From assembly GCA_902599405.1 (NCBI GenBank), contig CACKFO010000009.1, forward strand, positions 1-63,686: a stretch of DNA of 63,686 nucleotides, in the 5' to 3' direction. The notes beneath the pieces were generated by a model. The model saw nothing but the letters and a program-made list of their open reading frames with translations. It made no database searches and was not told where the DNA came from. The DNA is from an uncultured Alphaproteobacteria bacterium. GTDB taxonomy: Bacteria; Pseudomonadota; Alphaproteobacteria; HIMB59. Every line of letters begins with the position of its first letter. Within the stretch, counting starts at the first letter, position 1. Position numbers and translations under genes: made by a program. Positions 26,455 to 34,217 of the stretch are shown here, piece after piece.

Positions 26455-26640
26455 CTAATTTTCCGCGCAGATATCTTTAATAACTGGAGTATTAGTGCAT
26501 TCAACACATTTTGTGATTTGAACTACACATCCATCAGCTAATTGAGATACCTCTACTTCTTTGTTACACTTAGAACAAATAGAAGAAACAGATAAGTCAC
26601 ACTTCGGACAAGATATTGTTTGTGCGTTTTCCATTGTCAT
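26455..26640 (-). CDS. Small double zinc-ribbon protein
   Basis: A 61-residue protein with three CXXC-type pairs: SCPKCDL, SICSKCNK and KCVECTN. Their spacing fits one or two zinc ribbons. MTMENAQ has two possible starts (26640 and 26634). Such mini-ribbons often bind nucleic acid or protein partners; there is no further evidence of role. Confidence 0.6.
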   Translation of the reverse strand: MTMENAQTISCPKCDLSVSSICSKCNKEVEVSQLADGCVVQITKCVECTNTPVIKDICAEN

Positions 26641-26776
26641 GTATTACTTCTAATATACCTTTTTAGATGAAGAATGGAATAGATTACGAAAAACAATTAA
26701 TAATCAATAAATTCAGTATTTTTGCTTTATAAGTTTCTATTTTGATTGAACGAAATAAAAATGTACTTTTAGTTCA

Positions 26777-27184
26777 ATGGATACAATTAAATTCCTTATA
26801 AAAAGTCATAAAATGATACCTCATCCTGAAGGTGGTCATTACGTCGAAGTTTACAAAAATAAGGATGTTAGTCACATATACTATTTGTTAGAAAAAGGGC
26901 AATATTCGCATTGGCATCGCATTAAAAAGAACGAAACAATACACTTTTATACTGGTAGTCCTTTGAGAATATATACATCGAAAAATGGTGAAGAATATGA
27001 AATAAATGAGATAGGATCTAAAAATAGATTTATTTACAGCGTCGAAAGTAATATATGGTTTTCTTTGGAGTCTACTGGATTATTTAGTTTAGTTGGTTGT
27101 ACAGTTGCTCCAGCTTTTGAATTTGAGGATTTAGAAATTGCTCCCAAAAATTGGAAACCTAGTAAATTTAAGGGTTATCTCTGA
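26777..27184 (+). CDS. Cupin_5 (DUF985) family protein
   Basis: A 135-residue beta-barrel protein matching DUF985: IPHPEGGHYVEVY at the N-terminus, IYYLLEKGQYSHWHRIKKNE in the middle, WFSLES and LVGCTVAPAFEFEDLEIA at the C-terminus. The conserved His and Glu positions suggest a small-molecule sugar-type cupin, but no activity is established for most members. It stands alone between the accessory minus-strand genes and the repeat region. Confidence 0.9.
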   Translation: MDTIKFLIKSHKMIPHPEGGHYVEVYKNKDVSHIYYLLEKGQYSHWHRIKKNETIHFYTGSPLRIYTSKNGEEYEINEIGSKNRFIYSVESNIWFSLESTGLFSLVGCTVAPAFEFEDLEIAPKNWKPSKFKGYL

Positions 27185-27493
27185 CAAAATTAAATATTTA
27201 GAAGTAATTAGAAGTGTTTTTTTTATTTTGTAAATTACACACATAAATTATGAAATTGTGTGTAATAAAATATACAAAAATCACATAAAAATCTTTAAAA
27301 TGGAAATCAAGAGTTTAAAAAAATTAATTATGATTTTTTTTAAATTTACCTTAAATTTGAAATTTTTTCTAATTTTTCGATTTTATTGAAAAATTGTTGA
27401 TTTTATTGATAATTTTTCTATTTTTATCATAAATTACACATAAATTACATAATAGTTTGTGTATAAATTGAAAATAATATAAGTTCAATAGCA
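27185..27493. repeat. AT-rich repeat region upstream of an unknown operon
   Basis: This 309-base gene-free stretch holds ordered repeats. An inverted repeat ATTACACACA (27234-27243) / TGTGTGTAAT (27257-27266); two copies of GATTTTATTGA exactly 20 bases apart (27379-27389, 27399-27409); two copies of ATAATTACA-like ATAAATTACA 11 bases apart (27429-27438, 27440-27449); and a long-range echo of TAAATTACACA at 27231 and 27430. The helical-turn spacing suggests protein binding. It is too short and irregular for CRISPR. Confidence 0.65.
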
Positions 27494-28147
27494 GTGCAAG
27501 ATATAAAAATCAAACCTTGGGAAGAATTAAAACAAATTCATAAGGAAAAATTTAAAAATGAGTCAGATTACTTATCTTTTTTCCGGGATGTAGTTTTACA
27601 TGACACCTCAACTAGAGAAAAGTACACCTCTCAAACTAAAGATAGGGTAGTTGAGGGAGTAACTTGGGCTAAAGAATTCTCAAAGTTTCATCAAAGATAT
27701 AAAGACGGCTACTCTTACAAGTTTTCAGAAAATAATACAATTTTGAATATTGGGCACCAAACCACATATTTAATTAAACCACAATTTGCAGCTTATCATG
27801 CGGTTAGAAAAATAATGAGAAATTGGTTAATAAAGAGACTCAAAGATGAGTATGTCAAAAAAAAGCCAGTAATCTACAATCCTCCTAAAAGTCTCAACCA
27901 AGGCGAAAGTAACTTTATTACAAGGCGGACAAAAGTTGCTTATTTAGTATATATGGGTGACTTAGCTGTTAGAGATAATTTACTTTACTCTATTAGAGAT
28001 AATAAAACTCTAGTGCCCAAACCAGCTTCGCTATCTTGGTGTGTGTCACAATTTGATGATAAATATATATCTGATGGTATACTAACCTACCCTAAAAATT
28101 TAGGCCCCTTGAATGAAAACTTATTGTCAGAATCATTGTCTTTTTAA
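27494..28147 (+). CDS. Unknown basic protein, first gene of accessory operon
   Basis: A 217-residue, Lys/Arg/Tyr-rich soluble protein with a GTG start (27494); no Shine-Dalgarno is visible, and an AT-rich -10-like TATAAG lies close upstream, so the transcript may be nearly leaderless. A basic central part (KIMRNWLIKRLKDEYVKKK) and a conserved-looking tail (PASLSWCVSQFDDKY) are visible. I recognise no domain; the basic charge and upstream repeats allow, but do not show, DNA binding. The stop abuts the next start. Confidence 0.65.
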   Translation: MQDIKIKPWEELKQIHKEKFKNESDYLSFFRDVVLHDTSTREKYTSQTKDRVVEGVTWAKEFSKFHQRYKDGYSYKFSENNTILNIGHQTTYLIKPQFAAYHAVRKIMRNWLIKRLKDEYVKKKPVIYNPPKSLNQGESNFITRRTKVAYLVYMGDLAVRDNLLYSIRDNKTLVPKPASLSWCVSQFDDKYISDGILTYPKNLGPLNENLLSESLSF

Positions 28148-28357
28148 ATGTCAGAAGTAATTAAAGTATTATTATCATCATACGGCTTTGCAATTTTACT
28201 ATGGGCAGCTTTTATCTATACTCAAAAAAGATTTGGTAAATTAACAAAAAATGTTAGTTCCAAAAGAATATATATTAAATATTTTATTATAATCGTTTTA
28301 GGGTACGGGACTTTCTCGCTAGTATTAATCAGTGTTTATAGCGATTGGTTTAAATAA
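28148..28357 (+). CDS. Small two-helix membrane protein
   Basis: A 69-residue protein with two membrane helices (about residues 6-23 and 44-65) joined by a basic loop (KRFGKLTKNVSSKRIYIK). It starts directly after the stop of the previous gene, so it is translated from the same transcript. No family is recognised. Confidence 0.6.
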   Translation: MSEVIKVLLSSYGFAILLWAAFIYTQKRFGKLTKNVSSKRIYIKYFIIIVLGYGTFSLVLISVYSDWFK

Positions 28358-28366
28358 TCAAAGTTT

Positions 28367-28708
28367 ATGAATAGTGATGATATTGAAACTCAGGATTACA
28401 TATTTATGAAGTGTCTCCAGGAAAAAATATGTAAAAGACATGTCACATTAAAAACAACAGATAAACAGATAAACGATGAGTCTTTAATTTCGAAAAATGT
28501 GATTAATGCTTTTGACTTGGATGAAATTTCATTTCTGACGGGATTAAATTTCAATATTGTGAGTGATACAGGGGCAAAACTTATAAGAATGAATCTAGCA
28601 AATAAAATTATGTGGGAAGATGATCAAAATAATGAAAAGCGATATCTTTGGTATTTGTCTGAGAACGGTGAAAAATATTTAGAGAGAAATTCATACAAGA
28701 GCACATGA
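28367..28708 (+). CDS. Putative winged-helix-like protein
   Basis: A 113-residue soluble protein. The middle reads like a helix-turn-helix (ALDxISFLTG-type segment DLDEISFLTGLNFNIVSDTG) and ends with YLWYLSENGEKYLER, similar to the wing and final helix of MarR/PadR-like winged helices. This is a fold-level impression only. It lies 9 bases after the first small membrane protein and overlaps the next gene by 4 bases. Confidence 0.5.
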   Translation: MNSDDIETQDYIFMKCLQEKICKRHVTLKTTDKQINDESLISKNVINAFDLDEISFLTGLNFNIVSDTGAKLIRMNLANKIMWEDDQNNEKRYLWYLSENGEKYLERNSYKST

Positions 28709-28893
28709 ACATAGAATTAGTGATAAATACATTTTGGTTTTTTTCGATTTTTACAGCAGCTATTTACATCATTAAAAAGAGGTATGTTGGTAAAAAGGAA
28801 TATTCTATTATAGATAAAGCTTTTAAATTGGGTTTATCTGTATCAATTTTTTTAATTTTTTTAAGCTTGTATTTCTTACTTACACAATCTTAG
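28705..28893 (+). CDS. Second small two-helix membrane protein
   Basis: A 62-residue protein with two helices (about residues 5-22 and 42-60) and a basic loop (KKRYVGKKEY). It overlaps the winged-helix-like gene by 4 bases. It has the same architecture as the other small membrane protein of this operon, with little sequence identity by eye. Confidence 0.55.
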   Translation: MNIELVINTFWFFSIFTAAIYIIKKRYVGKKEYSIIDKAFKLGLSVSIFLIFLSLYFLLTQS

Positions 28894-28972
28894 TTCCCAC
28901 CCTCAAGTAAAATAAATTTTTGTGTATCTAGATCAACTCCATTTTTTGTCTCATGTATTTATAATATGCTTT

Positions 28973-29983
28973 CTATTGTGACTGTGTGTTGTATTGAGGG
29001 TGTTTAGATTCAGGTCGATTCTTGTGTTTAACAACTATTGAGCCATCTACTACCTCTATGTCATAACCCCAATTATCCCATCCATTTAGAGATAAAGGCT
29101 CATTTAATTCATCTTCAAGAGTTCGTGGATATACATAACATCCTTCATTATCTCCATATTGAGATTTGGCTTTCTCCATCTTTTTTTTCACTTCCATATG
29201 TAAATCTAATGGAATTTTTAAATGCTCACCTAATAAATAACATAACCTCATATCTTTACATGCTAAGTCCATTGTGAACCCCGCTTCATATTTTTGATTA
29301 AAAATATGTGGCACAACAGTTTCCCATGCAAATGAATTACCAGCGGAAACTCTGATGGCATCAAAAAAGTTTTCTAAGTCTAAGCCTGCTTTTTTTGCAA
29401 TCATCATACATTCCGAAGCTGCCACCATATTAGTGAAAGCAAGCATGTTAGAAACTACCTTCGCAATCGCACCTGCTCCGATATCTCCACAAAGTACAAC
29501 AACCTCACCAATTGCATCTTGTATTAATTCTTTCCACTCATTAAAAATCTCTTTATTACCTCCTGCTAAACTTACCATATTATTATTTTGCAATGCATGA
29601 ACCCCTCCTGTCAAAGTAGCTTCTAACATAGATACATTATTGGTTAATGCTTTTTTTTCTAATTCTTGAGATTGCTTAAAGTCAGTAGTAGAAGTATCAA
29701 TCCAAACCATTCCTGGTGAGGCATTTTCCAATAACCCTTCTTTTCCTTCAACAGCTTGCAAGACGTGTTCAGGTTTTGGCAAACAAGTTATGGTGGCATG
29801 ACATTTTTGAGCTAACTCTTTAATAGAAGATGCTCTTGTAATATTTTCAGGAAGAAGATTTAGTTTATGTTCATCAATATCATAAGCAATCAATTGATAT
29901 TTTTTTGTTTTATTTAAATTATTTAAGATTGGTAATCCGGCATTCCCTAAGCCGATTACTCCTATGACTTTTGAATTTGTCAT
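28973..29983 (-). CDS. NAD-binding beta-hydroxyacid dehydrogenase (HIBADH family)
   Basis: A protein of about 336 residues from the 3-hydroxyisobutyrate / 2-hydroxy-3-oxopropionate reductase family. It has the Rossmann motif VIGVIGLGNAGLPILNNL at the N-terminus, the substrate motif TLTGGVHALQNNNM (usual form SGG), and the catalytic Lys in GAIAKVVSNMLAFTN. The C-terminus is about 40 residues longer than usual and polar. ATG 29983 (MTNSKVIG) is preferred over 29998. The substrate is unknown; nothing nearby fixes a pathway. Confidence 0.85.
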   Translation of the reverse strand: MTNSKVIGVIGLGNAGLPILNNLNKTKKYQLIAYDIDEHKLNLLPENITRASSIKELAQKCHATITCLPKPEHVLQAVEGKEGLLENASPGMVWIDTSTTDFKQSQELEKKALTNNVSMLEATLTGGVHALQNNNMVSLAGGNKEIFNEWKELIQDAIGEVVVLCGDIGAGAIAKVVSNMLAFTNMVAASECMMIAKKAGLDLENFFDAIRVSAGNSFAWETVVPHIFNQKYEAGFTMDLACKDMRLCYLLGEHLKIPLDLHMEVKKKMEKAKSQYGDNEGCYVYPRTLEDELNEPLSLNGWDNWGYDIEVVDGSIVVKHKNRPESKHPQYNTQSQ

Positions 29984-29984
29984 T

Positions 29985-30095
29985 TTAGCTTCCCCCACCT
30001 ATCAGGCATATTGATTTTTGATTTATTGAAAAAAAAGGACGAATAGATAAGAACCATTCGTTAATGATATTAACTAGAGCTTTTAATAAACTCAT
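29985..30095 (-). CDS. Possible 36-residue leader peptide
   Basis: An ATG at 30095, 8 bases after AAAGGGG, opens 36 codons beginning MSLLKALVNIINEWFLSI and ending IGGGS just before the dehydrogenase ATG at 29983. The last codons supply the G-rich Shine-Dalgarno of that gene, so the ORF could couple to it. There is no homologue in mind; it may be fortuitous. Confidence 0.3.
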   Translation of the reverse strand: MSLLKALVNIINEWFLSIRPFFSINQKSICLIGGGS

Positions 30096-30180
30096 ATTAC
30101 TAACCCCTTTTTTTCACTTTTAAACTAGAATTTCAAAGATTTCCATATTAGAGTTTTGAGAAATTTGGAGGGATTTTAAG

Positions 30181-30249
30181 ATGAATTTAGTTGAATTTTA
30201 TTCACTTTTTGACTCGTTTCGAAATAGACTTTTGGACTTCTTTCTCTAG
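30181..30249 (+). CDS. Micro-ORF with strong Shine-Dalgarno
   Basis: The 22-codon frame MNLVEFYSLFDSFRNRLLDF plus FL starts at ATG 30181, 7 bases after GGAGGGA (30167-30173), the best ribosome site in this gene-poor stretch. It is amphipathic and hydrophobic. Its stop lies inside a hairpin followed by a T-rich tract. It could be a small membrane peptide; coding is not proven. The remainder of 29984-30352 shows nothing else. Confidence 0.4.
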   Translation: MNLVEFYSLFDSFRNRLLDFFL

Positions 30250-30278
30250 CCATAGCGAAAAGTTAGAGATTTTCTTTT
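30244..30278 (+). terminator. Rho-independent-like terminator after the micro-ORF
   Basis: CTCTAGC (30244-30250) pairs with GTTAGAG (30262-30268), seven pairs with one G-U, over an 11-base loop, and is followed by ATTTTCTTTT. The stem is short, but position directly at the micro-ORF stop supports it. Confidence 0.45.
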
Positions 30279-30352
30279 GACCAATTTTTTCATGCGGTAT
30301 ATCAAGCCAAGACGTATATAAATTGGAAAAAATGTAGCAATACCCAAATTGA

Positions 30353-30676
30353 TCAATGGATATTTTCACGACAATTTTTTAAGATTGGTGGTAAAAAATC
30401 AAAATTAGCAGTCCATGCATAATGAATTTCAAGAATATAAAATTCTATATCCTCCTGAGGGAAGTGACCCTCATCGTATTTATCCAATAGAGCTTGTTTT
30501 CTTTTATTCATTTCTTCAGAAGTGTTAGGGTCCTTCATTTGTAAAAAAAAATCTTCGGCTAACTCATAGGTTGCAATACAGATTATTTCCTCTTCATCAT
30601 AAGTTATATCTTTTTCATGATAGCTATGAGAGGAAATAGAAATTAATGAGAATATAAATATCAGAACTAGTCTCAT
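30353..30676 (-). CDS. Secreted hypothetical protein
   Basis: A 107-residue protein with a Sec signal peptide (MRLVLIFIFSLISISSHS) and an acidic mature part with two Cys (CIATYEL near residue 32 and KNCRENIH at the end), possibly a disulfide. Helical, EEMNKRKQALLDKYDEG in the centre. No family is recognised. It stands alone upstream of tRNA-Ala on the opposite strand. Confidence 0.6.
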   Translation of the reverse strand: MRLVLIFIFSLISISSHSYHEKDITYDEEEIICIATYELAEDFFLQMKDPNTSEEMNKRKQALLDKYDEGHFPQEDIEFYILEIHYAWTANFDFLPPILKNCRENIH

Positions 30677-30742
30677 AATTTTAACTTATCAAATAGTTCC
30701 CTTTCTTGGTATTTTTTCTCGGAAACTTTTAGGAAATACGAT

Positions 30743-30770
30743 TTGAACTAACTACCAAATACTCTATTAT
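30743..30770 (+). promoter_or_regulatory. Promoter of tRNA-Ala
   Basis: TTGAAC (30743-30748) and TATTAT (30765-30770), spacer 16 bases, place the start about 13 bases ahead of the mature tRNA. Confidence 0.6.
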
Positions 30771-30789
30771 GCTTATTCTACGCATGATT

Positions 30790-30865
30790 GGGGCCATAGC
30801 TCAGCTGGGAGAGCGCTACGCTGGCAGCGTAGAGGTCAGGGGTTCGATCCCCCTTGGCTCCACCA
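30790..30865 (+). tRNA. tRNA-Ala (anticodon GGC)
   Basis: A 76-base cloverleaf with encoded CCA. The acceptor GGGGCCA pairs with TGGCTCC (one G-U); the D-arm is GCTCAGCTGGGAGAGC; the anticodon stem-loop CTACG CTGGCAG CGTAG has anticodon GGC; the T-arm is GGGGTTCGATCCCC. It borders the accessory region, but no duplicated 3' end (att-like) is visible. Confidence 0.97.
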
Positions 30866-30880
30866 AAATAGAATAAAAAT

Positions 30881-31087
30881 ATGGAACAAAACTTAGATAA
30901 ACTTTTTTCAATTAATTTTTTGGGAACATGGCTTGTTACTCTTGCTGTAATAGCTCTCGTAATTTTTGCTAGCTATAAAATATTTAATATTTTATTTAAA
31001 TCAGAGATTTATTTTAAAAAATCAGCAATCAGTTATTTTTTAATTTTTATTTTTATTTTCGGCTTCTTAATATACTTCTATAGTTAA
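30881..31087 (+). CDS. Small two-helix membrane protein
   Basis: A 68-residue protein with two membrane helices (residues about 13-37 and 47-67) and a short charged loop. The start ATG follows tRNA-Ala by 15 bases and has no obvious Shine-Dalgarno, so it may be read from the tRNA transcript. No family is recognised. Confidence 0.5.
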   Translation: MEQNLDKLFSINFLGTWLVTLAVIALVIFASYKIFNILFKSEIYFKKSAISYFLIFIFIFGFLIYFYS

Positions 31088-31230
31088 TTAGCTCACGAAG
31101 ATAATTTTATCTGTCGATATGCAAAATAGTCAGGTTAATTAGCCTATAAAATATTTAATTTTATTGTTAATAGAGTGTAATGTTGACTAATAAACTAAGT
31201 TATTTAAGTCACAATTAAGGAGGTTAATAT

Positions 31231-31518
31231 ATGAGTATAGCAAGAGTAACAACAGTAAAAATGGACTCAAAGGAGGCAGCTGACGAACAAACACAAGGGT
31301 ACGTACAAAGTGCTCCATCAGAATTCCCACAAGCAAGTCAGTTAATTGGCATTAGAATTGATGATGTTACATTAATGGCAGTTACAATTTATCCTGATGC
31401 TGAAACTATGAAGGCTGCAGATACAGCACGAGAAAAAAGATTAAATACTAATATAGAAAATAGGGTCTCAGTCGAGACAATAGTTGGCGAGGTTACATTA
31501 GATCATCATAACCACTAA
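31231..31518 (+). CDS. Conserved hypothetical, possible dimeric alpha-beta barrel
   Basis: A 95-residue soluble protein preceded by a strong AAGGAGG 7 bases before the ATG. The layout (strand ARVTTVKMD, helix region, strand LIGIRIDDVTLMAVTIYPD, helix AETMKAADTAREKR, strand VETIVGEVTLDHHNH) fits the antibiotic-monooxygenase-like ferredoxin-fold dimers, as a fold-level guess. The His-rich end DHHNH is notable. A strong hairpin terminator follows. Confidence 0.7.
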   Translation: MSIARVTTVKMDSKEAADEQTQGYVQSAPSEFPQASQLIGIRIDDVTLMAVTIYPDAETMKAADTAREKRLNTNIENRVSVETIVGEVTLDHHNH

Positions 31519-31543
31519 TGATGAGGGTAATCAGACAAATATA

Positions 31544-31571
31544 AAAGCCTTTAGATCAGTCTAAAGGCTTT
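31544..31571. terminator. Bidirectional terminator between convergent genes
   Basis: Perfect 12-base stem AAAGCCTTTAGA (31544-31555) / TCTAAAGGCTTT (31560-31571) with a TCAG loop, lying between the plus-strand 31231 gene and the end of dhaK. T-rich sequence flanks it on the plus side (ATGATTTTT) and the A-rich left arm gives U on the other strand. Confidence 0.85.
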
Positions 31572-31578
31572 ATGATTT

Positions 31579-32571
31579 TTAGACACCCCATCTCATAGCT
31601 GCTGTGTGAACAGATGAGTCCCAATGCTTTAAAAGCTCTTCGTCAAGCTTTGTAAGAGTAATTGAAGCGCCCTGCATTTCAAGAGAAGTGCAATAATTTC
31701 CAACAAGAGACCTTGATATCTTTATATTTTTTTTGTCTAACATGTTTTTAGCGTTATCATAAATTAGGTATAGCTCTGTTAAAGGAGTGCCTCCCATACC
31801 ATTGACAAATAAAAGAATTTCTTCGTTTGCCTCAGGCTTTAAGTCCTCGTTAATTGCCTCTAATAACTCGTTTGTAATCTCTTGTGCAGATTTCATTTTA
31901 TCTCTTCTTCTTCCAGGCTCACCATGAATTCCAACACCAAATTCCATTTCATCATCGCCTATATCAAAATTTGGTTTTCCTGCAGCTGGGACAGTGCAGC
32001 TTGAAAATGCAACTCCCATTGAACCTGAATTTTTATTTACCTTATCCCCTAATGCTTTACATTCTTGTAGGCTACCCCCATGCTCAGCTAAAGAACCAAC
32101 TATTTTTTCAACAACAACAGTAGCAGCAACACCTCTTCTACCAGTTGTAAATGAAGAGTCCTCCACAGCAACATCATCATTTGTCAATACAGACTCATTT
32201 GGGCCTTGCATCATCTCAGCTGCCATTTGGAAATTCATTACATCTCCAGAATAGTTTTTAACGATAAATAAAACTCCTGCTCCACTGTCTACTTTTTCAG
32301 CAGCAGCTAACATTTGATCAGGTGTGGGTGATGAAAAAACAAATCCAGGGCAGGCTGCATCCAGCATACCGTAGCCGACTAAGCCGCCATGCATTGGTTC
32401 GTGTCCACTCCCCCCTCCACTGATGAGAGCTACTTTTCCCTCTTTTGTGGGAGTGGCTCTGGTGATGAAGTTGGGGTCGTAGTGGCAGTTAACAATATCT
32501 TGATGCGCAGCACCAAAACCTTGCAGACTCTCCTTTAGAAAATCATCCGCTGAATTCATAAATTTTTTCAT
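31579..32571 (-). CDS. dhaK: Dihydroxyacetone kinase subunit DhaK-like
   Basis: Substrate-binding kinase subunit of 330 residues. It has the family motifs SGGGSGHEPMHGGLVG near residues 51-66, KNYSGDVMNF, and GIHGEPG with His216, the residue that covalently binds the ketose carbonyl. In the PTS-type enzyme DhaK-DhaL takes phosphate from DhaM; in others an ATP-binding DhaL domain acts directly. It is the last gene of the CUT1 ABC operon, 9 bases after dhaL. The substrate may be dihydroxyacetone or a related C3-C4 ketose. Confidence 0.92.
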   Translation of the reverse strand: MKKFMNSADDFLKESLQGFGAAHQDIVNCHYDPNFITRATPTKEGKVALISGGGSGHEPMHGGLVGYGMLDAACPGFVFSSPTPDQMLAAAEKVDSGAGVLFIVKNYSGDVMNFQMAAEMMQGPNESVLTNDDVAVEDSSFTTGRRGVAATVVVEKIVGSLAEHGGSLQECKALGDKVNKNSGSMGVAFSSCTVPAAGKPNFDIGDDEMEFGVGIHGEPGRRRDKMKSAQEITNELLEAINEDLKPEANEEILLFVNGMGGTPLTELYLIYDNAKNMLDKKNIKISRSLVGNYCTSLEMQGASITLTKLDEELLKHWDSSVHTAAMRWGV

Positions 32572-32580
32572 AGTATCCTC

Positions 32581-33210
32581 CTAACTATTTAACACTGACT
32601 CACAGACAGTTTTTATCATTAATTGTGAAGACCTGGCTCCAGGATCGATATGACCTTTCGCTCGCTCTCCTAAAAAAGAAGCTCTCCCTTTTGTGGCTAA
32701 AAGATCTTTTGTTGAAAACATCGCTTTTTCCGCCACTTCTATAGCTTCTTTAAGTATCTCTTTGACATCTTTGTTATCCTCGACACCTTTTTTAAGGCAG
32801 TTAGATACAGGTATGAGAACATCCATCATTGTTTTTTCACCTACATCTGCTTTACCTCTTTGTTTTACAGCTTCCACGCCATCTGCAAAAATTTCAATTG
32901 CCTTTTTATAGTCAACACCATTATCGATATCGTTTCCTTTGGCCATGGTCATAAACAATGTACCAAACAGGGCTCCAGATGAGCCTCCGATACCAGATAA
33001 AACTTTCATTGCTATTTGGTTTAGAGCTTTAGACATTGGCAAATCTTTAATTACAGCTTCTAATTCTATAACAAGCTTGATCCCTCTTTGGACATTAAAA
33101 ATATGATCACCATCTCCTATTTCTTGGTCCAATTTTTCTATTTCACTTGCATTTGCATCAATTACAGCTTGAATTTCTTTTGCACTATGGATTAAAAAAT
33201 TAACACTCAT
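32581..33210 (-). CDS. dhaL: Dihydroxyacetone kinase ADP/ATP-binding subunit DhaL-like
   Basis: Helical-barrel nucleotide subunit of 209 residues. The Mg-binding Asp set is present in LDQEIGDGDHIFN (Asp28, Asp33, Asp35), as is GGSSGALFGTLFM and the C-terminal DPGARSSQLM. It overlaps the ATPase gene upstream by one base. No dhaM is found in the window, so the phosphate source is undecided. Confidence 0.92.
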   Translation of the reverse strand: MSVNFLIHSAKEIQAVIDANASEIEKLDQEIGDGDHIFNVQRGIKLVIELEAVIKDLPMSKALNQIAMKVLSGIGGSSGALFGTLFMTMAKGNDIDNGVDYKKAIEIFADGVEAVKQRGKADVGEKTMMDVLIPVSNCLKKGVEDNKDVKEILKEAIEVAEKAMFSTKDLLATKGRASFLGERAKGHIDPGARSSQLMIKTVCESVLNS

Positions 33211-34217
33211 TACACGCTCATTCCTTTTTCGTCAAAAAATAAAATTTTATTTTGATCTATTGCAAAATTTACTTTGTCCCCTTTTTGTCCTTGGAATGTT
33301 CCTTGATATAAGGATAAAATTTCTGCTCCATTAAAGTCTAACTCTACCACAGTTTCTGCACCGAGAGATTCAACAGTTTTAATTGAGCCTGAAAGTTCAC
33401 CTTCTCCTATCTTAATGTGCTCAGGTCTTAGACCAAGTTGACTTGCTTTATCTGGTGATGAAGTATTTAAATAAGCTCTGTTGAGAATATTAATTTTTGG
33501 TGAGCCTAATCTATTTGCAACATAAATAGATTTTGGATTATTATATATATCTTCTGGTTTATCAATTTGAGCGATCCTACCATTTTCTAATACTCCGATA
33601 CGATCTGCCATAGTTGTAGCTTCAGCTTGATCATGTGTGACGTAGAGAATTGTGGAACCTAAATTTAATTGGATTTTTTTCAGTTCGACTCTCAAACTTT
33701 CCCTTAATTTTGCATCAAGGGATGAAAGTGGCTCATCCATTAAATATATACTTGGGTCTCTAACTAGAGCACGACCTATCGCAACTCTTTGCATTTCTCC
33801 CCCTGATAATTCAGTAGCTTTGTTGTTTAATTTAGCTGAAATCTTCAACATTTCCGCTATTTTTTTGACTTTTTCTCTAATCTTTTCTTCTGGGATTTTT
33901 CTAAGAGGGGATCGAAGAGGAAAAGCTAAATTGTCGTAAACCTTATAATGAGGGTATAAAGAGTATTGTTGAAAAACAAACGCTGTGTCTCTTGCTGCAG
34001 GTTGTGCTTGTGAGAAATCTTCATCATCAAAAAGAATCTTTCCTTTATCAATTTTTTCTAAACCTGCTATTGATCTTAATGTTGTAGTTTTACCTGCACC
34101 GGTTGGACCCAATAATACAAAAAACTCTCCATCATTTACTGTAAAGCTAATATCATCTAAAGCCTTTATAGTTTTATCATATATTTTTGTAATATTTTGT
34201 AGTTCTACTTTAGACAT
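33210..34217 (-). CDS. CUT1 sugar ABC transporter ATPase (second copy)
   Basis: Cytoplasmic MalK/UgpC-type ATPase, 335 residues. Walker A GPTGAGKTT near residue 38, Q-loop FVFQQYSLYPH, signature LSGGEMQR, Walker B IYLMDEPLSSLD and switch His in YVTHDQAEA are all intact. A C-terminal regulatory (TOBE-like) region with GLRPEHIKIGEG follows. It overlaps its neighbours by one base on each side; with the other ATPase it probably forms a heterodimer, as in GlpS/GlpT-type glycerol importers. Confidence 0.93.
   Translation of the reverse strand: MSKVELQNITKIYDKTIKALDDISFTVNDGEFFVLLGPTGAGKTTTLRSIAGLEKIDKGKILFDDEDFSQAQPAARDTAFVFQQYSLYPHYKVYDNLAFPLRSPLRKIPEEKIREKVKKIAEMLKISAKLNNKATELSGGEMQRVAIGRALVRDPSIYLMDEPLSSLDAKLRESLRVELKKIQLNLGSTILYVTHDQAEATTMADRIGVLENGRIAQIDKPEDIYNNPKSIYVANRLGSPKINILNRAYLNTSSPDKASQLGLRPEHIKIGEGELSGSIKTVESLGAETVVELDFNGAEILSLYQGTFQGQKGDKVNFAIDQNKILFFDEKGMSV

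Noticed and set aside
27234-27449. CRISPR-like array
   Set aside because: Repeat units differ in sequence, are 10-11 bases long and occur only twice each; no cas genes.
30790-30865. Integration site (att) at tRNA-Ala
   Set aside because: No second copy of the tRNA 3' end and no integrase gene are visible in the window.
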